From: Candidatus Methanoperedentaceae archaeon
GTDB lineage: Archaea > Halobacteriota > Methanosarcinia > Methanosarcinales > Methanoperedenaceae
NCBI GenBank assembly: GCA_014859785.1
Contig: JACUTP010000011.1
Span: 1 to 20,993 of the forward strand
Reading direction: 5' to 3'
Length of the DNA stretch: 20,993 nt
Part shown: piece by piece, positions 6,699 to 13,946 of the stretch
Layout of the letters: every line of letters begins with the position of its first letter
Numbering within the stretch: the stretch's first letter is position 1
Made by a program: the position numbers and the translations under genes
The notes under the pieces: model-generated
Databases searched by the model: none
The model's input: only the letters and a program-made list of their open reading frames with translations
Told to the model about the DNA's origin: nothing

Positions 6699-7412
6699 AT
6701 GCCAGGAAATACCCAGAAACCGAATGGCAATATGGTTACATTCTTACTGAACGGCGCCGAGGTGCAGGCAGACCCAAACTGGAGCTTGCTTGAAGCAATA
6801 CAGTTCTACGGGATTGATATTCCCACACTGTGTCATAATGAAGGACTGACACCATACGGCGTATGCAGGCTCTGTGTTGTAGAGATAGAAAATGGAACCA
6901 GGGCGAAACTTGTCATATCATGCATGCATCCCGTGACTGGAGGGCTTAAGGTGCGTACCCACAGCAACAGGGTAATTAAAACCAGGAAGATGATAATGGA
7001 ATTGCTCATTGCCCGGTGCCCGGGTTCAAAGAAACTCCAGGATATGGCTTCACGACTGGAACTGAAAGAGGTCAGGTTTGAACCCTTAAACGATGACTGC
7101 ATCCTCTGCGGACTGTGCGTTCGTATGTGCGATGAACAGATGGCTGCAAGAGCTATCGGGTTTGCAGGCAGGGGGGCGGACAGGTACATTACCACACCAT
7201 TTGACATTAACTCAGAGGAGTGCCGCAAATGCGGAGCGTGCATGTATATCTGCCCTGTATGTGAACTGCGGTGCCAGGGGCCCCAGGCTGAGACAACGCT
7301 GTGTAGCGGGTGTATCAACACGGAACCTGTTTGTGCACAAAATTTTGACGATGCCATGTGCTTCATGGTACCGTGCCTGTCGTGCGTGAAGGGACCTGAT
7401 GATGTGAAATGA
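6699..7412 (+). CDS. HoxU/NuoG-N-terminus-like Fe-S protein
   Basis: The 237-aa protein corresponds to HoxU, or to the N-terminal third of HydA or NuoG, and would carry electrons between NuoF and a catalytic partner. It has a plant-type [2Fe-2S] domain (C45, C56, C59, C75; TPYGVCRLCVVEIENG) and two [4Fe-4S] motifs (C134, C137, C140, C144; C175, C178, C181, C185-P). The His/Cys [4Fe-4S] motif normally between them is absent: that position reads ELLIARCPGSKKLQ with a single Cys. The tail after 185 holds eight further cysteines (188, 192, 202, 205, 212, 221, 226, 229). ATG 6699 is preferred because AAGGAG (6685-6690) is 8 nt away; ATG 6693 overlapping the nuoF stop is the alternative. There is no hydrogenase H-cluster domain. 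Confidence 0.85.
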   Translation: MPGNTQKPNGNMVTFLLNGAEVQADPNWSLLEAIQFYGIDIPTLCHNEGLTPYGVCRLCVVEIENGTRAKLVISCMHPVTGGLKVRTHSNRVIKTRKMIMELLIARCPGSKKLQDMASRLELKEVRFEPLNDDCILCGLCVRMCDEQMAARAIGFAGRGADRYITTPFDINSEECRKCGACMYICPVCELRCQGPQAETTLCSGCINTEPVCAQNFDDAMCFMVPCLSCVKGPDDVK

Positions 7413-7483
7413 AAGGTATGGATTTGGAAAAAATGGTTGTAATGACTGGATTAAAGTCATTGAACAAAAAATTTGGAGAATAA
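7409..7483 (+). CDS. Candidate 24-aa small protein or coupling ORF
   Basis: An ATG overlapping the upstream stop (ATGA, 7409-7412) opens a frame of 24 codons, beginning MKGMDLEKMVVMTGLKSLNK, that ends with TAA at 7481-7483, two bases before the ATG of the next gene. It exactly bridges the gap, which would allow ribosomes to translate straight through. The frame includes an inverted repeat (AATGAC 7441-7446 / GTCATT 7456-7461) and the SD GGAG (7475-7478) of the following gene. It could be a translational-coupling ORF, a microprotein subunit or chance. No family is recognised. Confidence 0.35.
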   Translation: MKGMDLEKMVVMTGLKSLNKKFGE

Positions 7484-7485
7484 AT

Positions 7486-9066
7486 ATGTCACTAACAAAA
7501 GTAAATGCAACAGCTGCAACGCTGACAAAGAACAGGACTGAGGGGTCTGTAAGCCCATTAAGCGGTATGTGCGTCACCTGTGTGGACGGATGTATCGGTA
7601 TGTGCGAGATAGGCAAGTCTGCTTATCGCGGACCTGAGGTTATATACCCCCAGCCCTACGGAATTACCACATCGGCTTCTGAAAAGGACTATCCGCTGGA
7701 TTTGAGCCATTTCAACATAATGGGAACAGCGGTGGGCGCTATCGGTATTGAGGCTGACAGCGATAAGGCAATTTTCCCGAATGTTGACCTTGAGGTGAGG
7801 ATTGGTAAGAATAAGGATATTAAATTGAAACTGCCATTCATAATTCCTGGTCTTGGAAGCACAGCAGTTGCCAAGAATAACTGGGACGGGCTGGCAATCG
7901 GTTGTGCAATGTCGGGCGTACCCCTGACAATAGGTGAAAACGTATGTGGTATGGATCCTGAGTCCATAATTGAGAACGGACGGGTGGAATATTCTGCTGA
8001 CCTTGAAAACAGGATTAAGCTGTACAGGGACTGGCAGAAAGATGAATACGGCGATATCATTTTACAGGCAAATGTTGAAGATACAGGTCTTGGTGTGCAG
8101 GAATACGGACTTGAGAAACTGGGTATTGAGACTGTTGAGTTGAAATGGGGGCAGGGCGCCAAGGATATTGGCGGCGAGGTAAAGCTTAACAGCCTGGAAA
8201 AGGCACGGATGCTGCGCAATCGCGGATATGTTGTTCTGCCCGACCCTCTTAATCCTGATGTGGTTGCGGCATTCAGGGCAGGAAGTTTCCATGAATTCGA
8301 GAGGCACAGCCGTATCGGTATGGTCACTGAAGAGGGATTCATGAGCCGTGTTGAGGAACTGCGTGATGCAGGTGCGAAACATGTATTCCTGAAAACCGGG
8401 GCATACAGGCCTGCTGACCTTGCAAGAGCAGTTAAATATGCAAGCAAGGCAGGACTTGACCTTCTTACTGTGGATGGTGCAGGCGGCGGTACGGGCATGA
8501 GTCCATGGAGAATGATGAATGAATGGGGTATGCCACAGGTTGAGATATATTCCCTGTTATACCGGTACGTAAAGAAACTGGACGAACGCGGGGAATACGT
8601 ACCGGATATAGCTGTTGCAGGCGGTATTACACTTGAAGACCAGGCGTACAAAGGACTGGCAATCGGTGCACCGTACAACAAACTCATAGGCATGGCACGC
8701 GGACCACTGGCTGCTGCAATGGTGGGCAAGACCATCGGTAAGAAGATTAATGAGGGAAAGGTACCTGTTTATATTGGCAGGTTCGGCAAGACCGTCGAGG
8801 AAATATTCATTTCTGCACCTGAACTCAGGAAAATGTACGGCAGCAGGTACTCAGAAATCCCGCCCGGTGCCATTGGCGTCTATACATACTTCCAGCGCCT
8901 TGCACAGGGCATGCGCCAGTTGATGACAGGAAACAGGAAGTTTGCCCTGCAGTATATCGAAAGGGACGACATTGCAGCCATCACCAGGGAAGCCGCATCT
9001 GTATCGGGCATTCCATATATAATGGATGTCGACAGGGATGAGGTTGAGCAGATACTGGCTGCCTGA
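7486..9066 (+). CDS. FMN-binding glutamate synthase domain protein (paralog 2)
   Basis: The 526-aa protein is the second member of the glutamate-synthase FMN-domain family in the window. It shares long conserved blocks with the minus-strand paralog: PLSGMCVTCVDGCIGMCE, VELKWGQGAK, LLTVDGAGGGTGMSPW and the Gly-rich VAGGITLEDQAYKGLAIGAP. The N-terminal C29-x2-C32-x3-C36-x3-C40 motif is shared, while the classic GltB 3Fe-4S motif and glutaminase domain are missing. SD is GGAG at 7475-7478. It lies directly behind nuoE, nuoF and the HoxU-like gene, so I infer that these form its electron-donating arm, replacing the usual GltD subunit. An amidotransferase supplying ammonia would have to be encoded elsewhere. 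Family assignment is firm; the exact reaction is inference. Confidence 0.88.
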   Translation: MSLTKVNATAATLTKNRTEGSVSPLSGMCVTCVDGCIGMCEIGKSAYRGPEVIYPQPYGITTSASEKDYPLDLSHFNIMGTAVGAIGIEADSDKAIFPNVDLEVRIGKNKDIKLKLPFIIPGLGSTAVAKNNWDGLAIGCAMSGVPLTIGENVCGMDPESIIENGRVEYSADLENRIKLYRDWQKDEYGDIILQANVEDTGLGVQEYGLEKLGIETVELKWGQGAKDIGGEVKLNSLEKARMLRNRGYVVLPDPLNPDVVAAFRAGSFHEFERHSRIGMVTEEGFMSRVEELRDAGAKHVFLKTGAYRPADLARAVKYASKAGLDLLTVDGAGGGTGMSPWRMMNEWGMPQVEIYSLLYRYVKKLDERGEYVPDIAVAGGITLEDQAYKGLAIGAPYNKLIGMARGPLAAAMVGKTIGKKINEGKVPVYIGRFGKTVEEIFISAPELRKMYGSRYSEIPPGAIGVYTYFQRLAQGMRQLMTGNRKFALQYIERDDIAAITREAASVSGIPYIMDVDRDEVEQILAA

Positions 9067-9084
9067 GTTTATCCATCAATTACG

Positions 9085-9121
9085 ATACCAGCTTGAATGG
9101 ACGTTCATGCCGGTATTTTTT
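9085..9121 (+). terminator. Stem-loop/T-tract terminator after glutamate synthase paralog 2
   Basis: ATACC (9085-9089) pairs with GGTAT (9112-9116). Inside, GC and TGAA pair with TTCA and GC, separated by single mismatches, and six T residues follow (9116-9121). It closes the nuoEF-glutamate synthase operon. Confidence 0.8.
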
Positions 9122-9160
9122 AATTTCATGATCAATTATAAAATACAATAAGTAATATTA

Positions 9161-9220
9161 AAAAAAAATTATATATGATTGTATAACTATATCTATGATA
9201 GTGACCATTAGTATATATCC
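9161..9220 (+). promoter_or_regulatory. Candidate promoter region of the PHA operon
   Basis: Two TATA-like elements are present: AATTATATATG after an A-tract (9161-9177), and TAGTATATATCC (9209-9220). Either would give a leader of about 100-140 nt ahead of the first gene at 9338. I cannot tell which one is used. Confidence 0.45.
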
Positions 9221-9253
9221 CGATATGCTAAGGTTGTGGGGTTGTGAGCTTTA

Positions 9254-9316
9254 GAACCCAAAATCCAACAGAACTTTTCTACTGGGTTCAGTAAAGACCT
9301 CTGAATTATTCAGGGG
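9254..9316 (+). promoter_or_regulatory. Two hairpins in the PHA operon leader
   Basis: GAACCCA (9254-9260) pairs with TGGGTTC (9283-9289) across a 22-nt loop. Further down, CCTCTGAA (9298-9305) pairs with TTCAGGGG (9309-9316) across TTA, an 8-bp stem with one G-U pair. The second hairpin ends 11 nt before the SD GGTGA (9329-9333). They may protect the mRNA or control translation of the first gene. There is no T-tract, so they do not look like terminators. Confidence 0.45.
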
Positions 9317-9337
9317 ACTAATCAAAAGGTGAAATGA

Positions 9338-9592
9338 ATGGAATATAAGGAAATAAATGTACCGCAGGGTATCGTACAACAAATTGATCATGAAATGACA
9401 TTTGCTGACATTGCAGTTGATGTTGGAAATATAGATCATAACTATCAAAATGTCAATCTTGATGTGTCATATGAAGGTACGCTTGATGAGATAAACATGG
9501 AAAGAGCAAGATATCTGCTAAATACCGACGAAATGTCAGAAGAAATGCTGGCAAAACCCGGGAATAAGTTGTTAACACATGGATATATTTAA
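9338..9592 (+). CDS. 84-aa hypothetical acidic protein
   Basis: ATG 9338 follows a clear archaeal SD (AAAGGTGA, 9326-9333). The 84-aa product is acidic and has no transmembrane segment, signal peptide or cysteine. A central segment (DVGNIDHNYQNVNLDVSYEG) looks like beta structure, followed by a helical part (LDEINMERARYLL). I do not recognise the family. It is the first gene of the PHA run, 45 nt before the next coding frame, behind a structured leader. By position it could be a regulator or granule protein, but nothing in the sequence shows that. Confidence 0.7.
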   Translation: MEYKEINVPQGIVQQIDHEMTFADIAVDVGNIDHNYQNVNLDVSYEGTLDEINMERARYLLNTDEMSEEMLAKPGNKLLTHGYI

Positions 9593-9637
9593 TGTTTTGA
9601 CAGCAATTTCAGTTAAGAATAAAATAAATTAAAAGAG

Positions 9638-10975
9638 ATGAAAAATATGGTTAAAAAAACTGAAAAAATAAAAGAAATTAAAGAGAGAGAAGATATAAAT
9701 GAAGCAAGGAAAGGTATTTCTCAGACAGGGGTTCATAAAAATATCTCAACAACCACATCTTCATGGTGGGAAGAAAGAAAAAGTATGAGAGCAGAATATA
9801 ATAAACCGATACAAGAAACAGTGAGATCAACGGGGAAAAAGATGAGAGTAGAGAGTGAAGGAGAGAATAATATGGTTAAAAAATCTGAAGAAAGAAAAGA
9901 TATCAACACAGAAGATATCAACACAGAAAAAAAGGATGGTTTCAAGACATGCGAAGACAGCTACACGGCAGTTTCAAAAATGTGGGAAGATTCCTACTTA
10001 AAGCTGTACAAACCCTGGTTCGAATCCACGGAAGAGCTTTTCGGGAAAGCGTTCGAACTATCAAAGGATGCTGCACCTGAAACATATAAGGAATTTTATG
10101 GTGAATGGGTGAAAACGTCACAGAACAGTTTCGGTAAATTTTATCAAATCCCGACCCTGGAATCCAATAAGGAAACCTTTGAGAAACTCTTAGTCAGCGC
10201 AGAGGAATCGAATAAGATATACAGTTCATGGATTGCCGAATTAGACGAGAATTCCAGGGCAACCCGCGAAGTACTCATGTGCGAAGCAGATCCTGCAAAA
10301 TATAAAGAAGTTTATGATATGTGGATCAAGTCGTATGGAAAAATGCTTAACGAGCTTCTTACACTGCCAATTCGGCAAAATATGAAGGATATCTTTAAGA
10401 ACATCACAGGCACGCCTGATATATATTCAGAGGCATTTGAGCAGATATCAAAAATATGGAAAGATTCATATGCGAAGCTATATGTGCCGTATACTGACTC
10501 CATGCTGAAGCTGTCTTTGAAATCAGCAGAGATATCCAGAGGGGATGCGAGCTCTGAAGCCTATAAGGAATTTCATACTTTATGGATGAATACATACCGG
10601 GAGCTCTATGGCAAGTTGTTTGATACCAAATCCATGCGACCTTCAAAGGAAATATTAGAGTATTTCGTGAGCAGCGAAAATGTTAACCTGAACCTCTACA
10701 AGTCCTGGATAGCAACCCTTGGAAAACTGTCACAGAAGGCTGAGGAACTATCCAGGCAGAACGCCGATCCGGAGGCATATAAAGAACTTTATAATCTCTG
10801 GGCAAAAATGTATGGAAAGGCATGTGACAACTTCTTTGAGAACACACCCTCATTCAGCCCGTTTAAGGATATCATGGAGCCTGTAAAGAATGCGACAAAG
10901 ATATACACGGATACATTCAGCAACATGTCGAATATCTGGGTAAAATCGTATCACACCTCCAGAGACGCGGTTTAA
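9638..10975 (+). CDS. Multi-repeat PhaE-like protein 1 (putative PHA granule/synthase-associated)
   Basis: The 445-aa helical protein is built from two tandem units of about 159 residues. Each unit starts with an SK-x-W-x2-SY motif (111-120, 269-278, and a third partial start at 429-438) and contains two YKE-x-Y-x2-W boxes (150-157, 222-229, 309-316, 381-388; spacings 72, 87, 72). The same box (YKEFYNIW) occurs in the small PhaE downstream, which is why I link this protein to PHA synthase or granules. It lacks the C-terminal coiled coil of PhaE. Residues 1-78 are a charged extension missing from the paralog at 11027. An internal ATG at 9872 has a good SD (AAGGAG, 9858-9863) and would give 367 aa, close to the paralog's 365, so it may be the true or an alternative start. 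Confidence 0.75.
   Translation: MKNMVKKTEKIKEIKEREDINEARKGISQTGVHKNISTTTSSWWEERKSMRAEYNKPIQETVRSTGKKMRVESEGENNMVKKSEERKDINTEDINTEKKDGFKTCEDSYTAVSKMWEDSYLKLYKPWFESTEELFGKAFELSKDAAPETYKEFYGEWVKTSQNSFGKFYQIPTLESNKETFEKLLVSAEESNKIYSSWIAELDENSRATREVLMCEADPAKYKEVYDMWIKSYGKMLNELLTLPIRQNMKDIFKNITGTPDIYSEAFEQISKIWKDSYAKLYVPYTDSMLKLSLKSAEISRGDASSEAYKEFHTLWMNTYRELYGKLFDTKSMRPSKEILEYFVSSENVNLNLYKSWIATLGKLSQKAEELSRQNADPEAYKELYNLWAKMYGKACDNFFENTPSFSPFKDIMEPVKNATKIYTDTFSNMSNIWVKSYHTSRDAV
9899..9928 (+). repeat. Tandem 15-bp direct repeat
   Basis: GATATCAACACAGAA occurs twice in perfect tandem (9899-9913 and 9914-9928), encoding DINTE twice just after the internal start of the repeat protein. It is a recent in-frame slippage product. 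Confidence 0.9.
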
Positions 10976-10983
10976 ATAAAATA

Positions 10984-11003
10984 TCCCGTATTTAAATATG
11001 GGG
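10984..11003. repeat. Inverted repeat between the two PhaE-like genes
   Basis: TCCC (10984-10987) and GGGG (11000-11003) flank the perfect palindrome TATTTAAATA (10989-10998), with one mismatch. It lies in the 51-nt gap and could form an intercistronic stem-loop (processing or mRNA stability) or a protein-binding site. Confidence 0.5.
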
Positions 11004-11026
11004 ACCAATTAAAAAAGTGAGTTGTT

Positions 11027-12124
11027 ATGGTCAAGAACACGGAAGAAAAGAAAGGCGTGAACGAAGAGAAAATTTTCAAGACATGGGCTGACAGTTATAC
11101 AGCAGTTTCAAAAATGTGGGACGATTCCTACTTAAATCTATACAAGCCCTGGATTGAATCCACAGGAGAGATGCTCGATAAGACATCTCTTCTCTCAAAA
11201 GAAGCAACACCAGAGAAATATAGGGAATTCTATGATGAATGGATTAAAACATATCAGAATACCTTTGGTAAATTTTATCCTATCCCAACACTGAAATCCA
11301 ATAAAGAGACGCTTGAAAAATTCCTATCAAGCGCAGAGGAATCCAATAAGATCTACAGATCGTGGACTTCAGAACTGGAAGAGAATTCCAGGAAGACAAA
11401 AGAGATACTCCAGGGAGAACCGGATCCCGCAAAATATAAAGAATGCTATGATATGTGGATAAAGTCTTATGAAAAAATATTTGATGAGTTTTTAGAACTA
11501 CCCACTCAAGAGAGTACAAAAGAGATATTTGGGAATTACATGGGAATACCAGATATCTACTCAGGAAGCTTTTTGCAGATGTCAAAACTATGGAAGAAAT
11601 CATACGCAAAGCTTTGCGGGTCTTTGAATGAATCAATGCTGAAACTTTCTGAGAAAATGGCAGAAATCTCTCGGGGAGATGCAGGCCCGGAAGCCTATAA
11701 GGAATTTTATACCTTATGGATGGATACATATCAAGAAACATCTGGAAAGCATGTCCGGTACATGGAACCTTCCATGGAAATGTTTGAGCATTTTGTAAAG
11801 AGCTCCAATATTTATGTGAGCATGTACAGGTCCTGGATAGATGCACTTGAAAAAATGTCAGAAAAGGCTAAGGAGCTATCGACACAAACCTCTGATCCAG
11901 AGGCGTATAGAGAATTTTATACTCTGTGGGTAAAGATGTATGAAAAGGCTTTTGATAGATTTTTTGAGGACATGCCCACAGTGGGATGCCCTATGAAAGA
12001 GGTCATGGAGCCTGTAAAGGTCATGGCTAAGATGTACGCTGACACATTTACCAGTATATCAAAGATGAGGGTAAAATCTGATTTCGGTTCGGCGTCAGCA
12101 TATCCGGGAAAGGATAGAACATGA
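11027..12124 (+). CDS. Multi-repeat PhaE-like protein 2 (putative PHA granule/synthase-associated)
   Basis: The 365-aa protein is a close paralog of the preceding one from its residue 79 onward, with long similar stretches at protein and DNA level (for example SYTAVSKMWDDSYLNLYKPW). It shows the same two-unit architecture: Y-[KR]-E-x-Y-x2-W boxes at 65-72, 137-144, 224-231 and 294-301, and SK-x-W-x2-SY-type starts at 26-35 and 184-193, with a degenerate third at 343-352. It is predicted to be nearly all helix and soluble. SD is AGTGAG (11016-11021). Its stop overlaps the phaE start (ATGA, 12121-12124), implying translational coupling and a shared job with the PHA synthase. The exact role (phasin, activator or scaffold) is inference. 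Confidence 0.78.
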   Translation: MVKNTEEKKGVNEEKIFKTWADSYTAVSKMWDDSYLNLYKPWIESTGEMLDKTSLLSKEATPEKYREFYDEWIKTYQNTFGKFYPIPTLKSNKETLEKFLSSAEESNKIYRSWTSELEENSRKTKEILQGEPDPAKYKECYDMWIKSYEKIFDEFLELPTQESTKEIFGNYMGIPDIYSGSFLQMSKLWKKSYAKLCGSLNESMLKLSEKMAEISRGDAGPEAYKEFYTLWMDTYQETSGKHVRYMEPSMEMFEHFVKSSNIYVSMYRSWIDALEKMSEKAKELSTQTSDPEAYREFYTLWVKMYEKAFDRFFEDMPTVGCPMKEVMEPVKVMAKMYADTFTSISKMRVKSDFGSASAYPGKDRT

Positions 12125-12693
12125 GCGAATCCAATGGTTTAAATATGGAAAAATCCGGTTTTGAATCCACACAGGAATTTTTTGACATGTGGTTGAATAC
12201 ATACAAAGCCTCAATGGGCAAACTCGTCGAGATGCCTGCAATTGGTCCGGCACGTGAGAAATCTGAGAAAATGACGAAGGGTTTTTCCACATTTGTTAAC
12301 CTTTATGCAGCAGGGATGGATACCAGTTCCAATTTACAGCGTGTATTCATGGAAGCAATGCGCAAAGTGCAGGAAAAGACTGCAACAGATATGGATGGGA
12401 AAATCAGTCCTGAGAAATATAAGGAATTTTATAATATCTGGATGGAGACGTATAGCGAGACCTTCAAGAAATTCATGAAATCAGGACACTTTGCGTCGGA
12501 TATGGGGAAATTGAATTCGCATTTAATTGATTTTCAAAAATACAACAGGGAAATGCTTGAAGATAATTATTTAAAACCTATGGATCTCCCTACCAAGACA
12601 GAAATCGATGAGATAAACAAAGAGTTGTATTCTCTTAAGAAAACAGTGAAGGAGCTAACCAGCCAGATCAAAGAACTGAAAAATAAAAAATAG
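12121..12693 (+). CDS. phaE: PHA synthase subunit PhaE (class III)
   Basis: The 190-aa protein is PhaE, the non-catalytic partner that activates class III PHA synthase PhaC. It has two divergent copies of the helical box (FFDMWLNTY at 20-28; YKEFYNIWMETY at 100-111). It also carries the family's C-terminal signature: a Pro-Thr-containing linker (MDLPTKTEIDEINKELY) leading into a coiled coil (about 165-190, LKKTVKELTSQIKELKNKK). The size matches short archaeal PhaE (about 180 aa) rather than bacterial forms of about 360 aa. It overlaps the upstream repeat protein by 4 nt and lies 20 nt before phaC, the expected PhaE-PhaC order. Confidence 0.88.
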   Translation: MSESNGLNMEKSGFESTQEFFDMWLNTYKASMGKLVEMPAIGPAREKSEKMTKGFSTFVNLYAAGMDTSSNLQRVFMEAMRKVQEKTATDMDGKISPEKYKEFYNIWMETYSETFKKFMKSGHFASDMGKLNSHLIDFQKYNREMLEDNYLKPMDLPTKTEIDEINKELYSLKKTVKELTSQIKELKNKK

Positions 12694-12713
12694 GGTGTTT
12701 GTAAGGAGATGAC

Positions 12714-13946
12714 ATGAACGGACTTAATTTAATTGATGATTTTGATAAATTCAAATATGGGATGGAATTATTCCTGAAACCACCTGAATTTTCGGTTGGA
12801 ACAACGCCTTCGGAAATCATTTATACCGAAGATAAGATGAGGCTTCTCCATTATATCCCAACCGTGGAAAAACCACATCCGGTTCCAATACTAATAGTGT
12901 ATGCGCTTGTGAACCGGTACTACATTCTGGATCTCCAACCTGATAAGAGTATAATAAAGAAGCTTTTGGGCGAAGGTTTTGATGTTTATGTCATTGACTG
13001 GGGATATCCCTCAGGTGTGGACAGATACCTTACACTGGACGACTATGTGAATGGTTACATAAATAATGCTGTGGATAAAATTAGAGAGCAATCCAGATTG
13101 GATAAGATCACTCTTCTGGGCGTATGCCAGGGAGGGACTTTTTCTGTAATGTATGCTGCACTGTATCCTGAAAAGTTAAAAAACCTGGTAACTTTAGTGG
13201 CTCCTGTGGATTTTGATACTGATAATGGGATTCTTCACATCTGGGCAAAAAGCCTTGACGTGGACAAGATCGTGGACTACTACGGGATAGTTCCCGGCGA
13301 TTTCCTGAATTCAGGGTTCTTGCTCCTAGACCCCTTCAGGCTTATGATCGACAAGTATGTAGGTATGTTTGAACGTATCGAATGCAAACCGAATGATACA
13401 GCCTGCCAGGTTCGAAATGAAGATTATATCAAGAACTTCCTGCGAATGGAAAAATGGATATTCGACAGTCCTGACCAGGCAGGGGAAACTTTCAGGCAGT
13501 TTATGAAAGACTGTTACCAGAAGAACCTTCTTATTAAAAATGAGATGAAGCTCAATGGCAAGAAGATCAATTTAAAAAATATTACCATGCCTTTGCTTAA
13601 TGTCATGGCAGAATTCGACCACCTCGTTCCTAACGATGCAAGTAAACCGTTGTATGATGCGGTCTCCAGTTCTGACAAAGAGACCCTGGTCTTCCCGACC
13701 GGTCATATAGGAATTTTTGTGGGTTCAAAATCCCAGAAAGAAGTCTGTCCTGAGATCGCAGCGTGGTTGAAGCCCAGGTCTCTTCTGAACGGAAACGGAA
13801 AGACGGGTTCAGGGAACGAAAAGAAGCCTGGATCAGCCAGGGAAGAAAAGATTGAATCAGGAAACGAAGAGAAAACTGAATCAGCTAAGGAAAAAATTAA
13901 TGAACAAAACAGAAAGAACCGCAGATCAAGGGTGGATAAAAAATGA
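12714..13946 (+). CDS. phaC: Class III poly(3-hydroxyalkanoate) synthase PhaC
   Basis: The 410-aa protein is the catalytic PHA synthase, an alpha/beta hydrolase that polymerises (R)-3-hydroxyacyl-CoA. The lipase-like box is GVCQGG with nucleophile C138; the other triad residues are D302 (MAEFDHLVPN) and H331 (FPTGHIGIFVGS). The DWGYPS segment (95-100) is also typical. The core of about 355 residues matches class III PhaC. A hydrophilic, lysine/glutamate-rich tail (356-410) is extra and contains an imperfect tandem repeat (366-380 and 382-395). SD AAGGAGA (12703-12709) sets the start. The gene follows phaE by 20 nt, and its stop overlaps the next start (ATGA). Confidence 0.95.
   Translation: MNGLNLIDDFDKFKYGMELFLKPPEFSVGTTPSEIIYTEDKMRLLHYIPTVEKPHPVPILIVYALVNRYYILDLQPDKSIIKKLLGEGFDVYVIDWGYPSGVDRYLTLDDYVNGYINNAVDKIREQSRLDKITLLGVCQGGTFSVMYAALYPEKLKNLVTLVAPVDFDTDNGILHIWAKSLDVDKIVDYYGIVPGDFLNSGFLLLDPFRLMIDKYVGMFERIECKPNDTACQVRNEDYIKNFLRMEKWIFDSPDQAGETFRQFMKDCYQKNLLIKNEMKLNGKKINLKNITMPLLNVMAEFDHLVPNDASKPLYDAVSSSDKETLVFPTGHIGIFVGSKSQKEVCPEIAAWLKPRSLLNGNGKTGSGNEKKPGSAREEKIESGNEEKTESAKEKINEQNRKNRRSRVDKK
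13809..13898 (+). repeat. Imperfect tandem duplication in the phaC 3' end
   Basis: A unit of 42-45 bp is repeated, encoding SGNEKKPGSAREEKI and then SGNEEKTESAKEKI. It builds the charged C-terminal tail of PhaC. Confidence 0.7.

Noticed and set aside
4373..7412. Respiratory complex I or bidirectional NiFe/FeFe hydrogenase
   Set aside because: No membrane Nuo subunits, no hydrogenase large subunit and no H-cluster motif occur in the window; only the diaphorase arm is present.
7689..8735. 348-codon open frame on the minus strand
   Set aside because: It lies entirely antisense to the second glutamate synthase gene, is rich in Ser/Pro/Arg with no recognisable motif, and arises from the codon pattern of the real gene.
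9638..12693. Transposon, CRISPR or phage origin for the repeated segment
   Set aside because: The repeats are in-frame protein-coding units with diverged DNA. There are no terminal inverted repeats, transposase or regular spacers.
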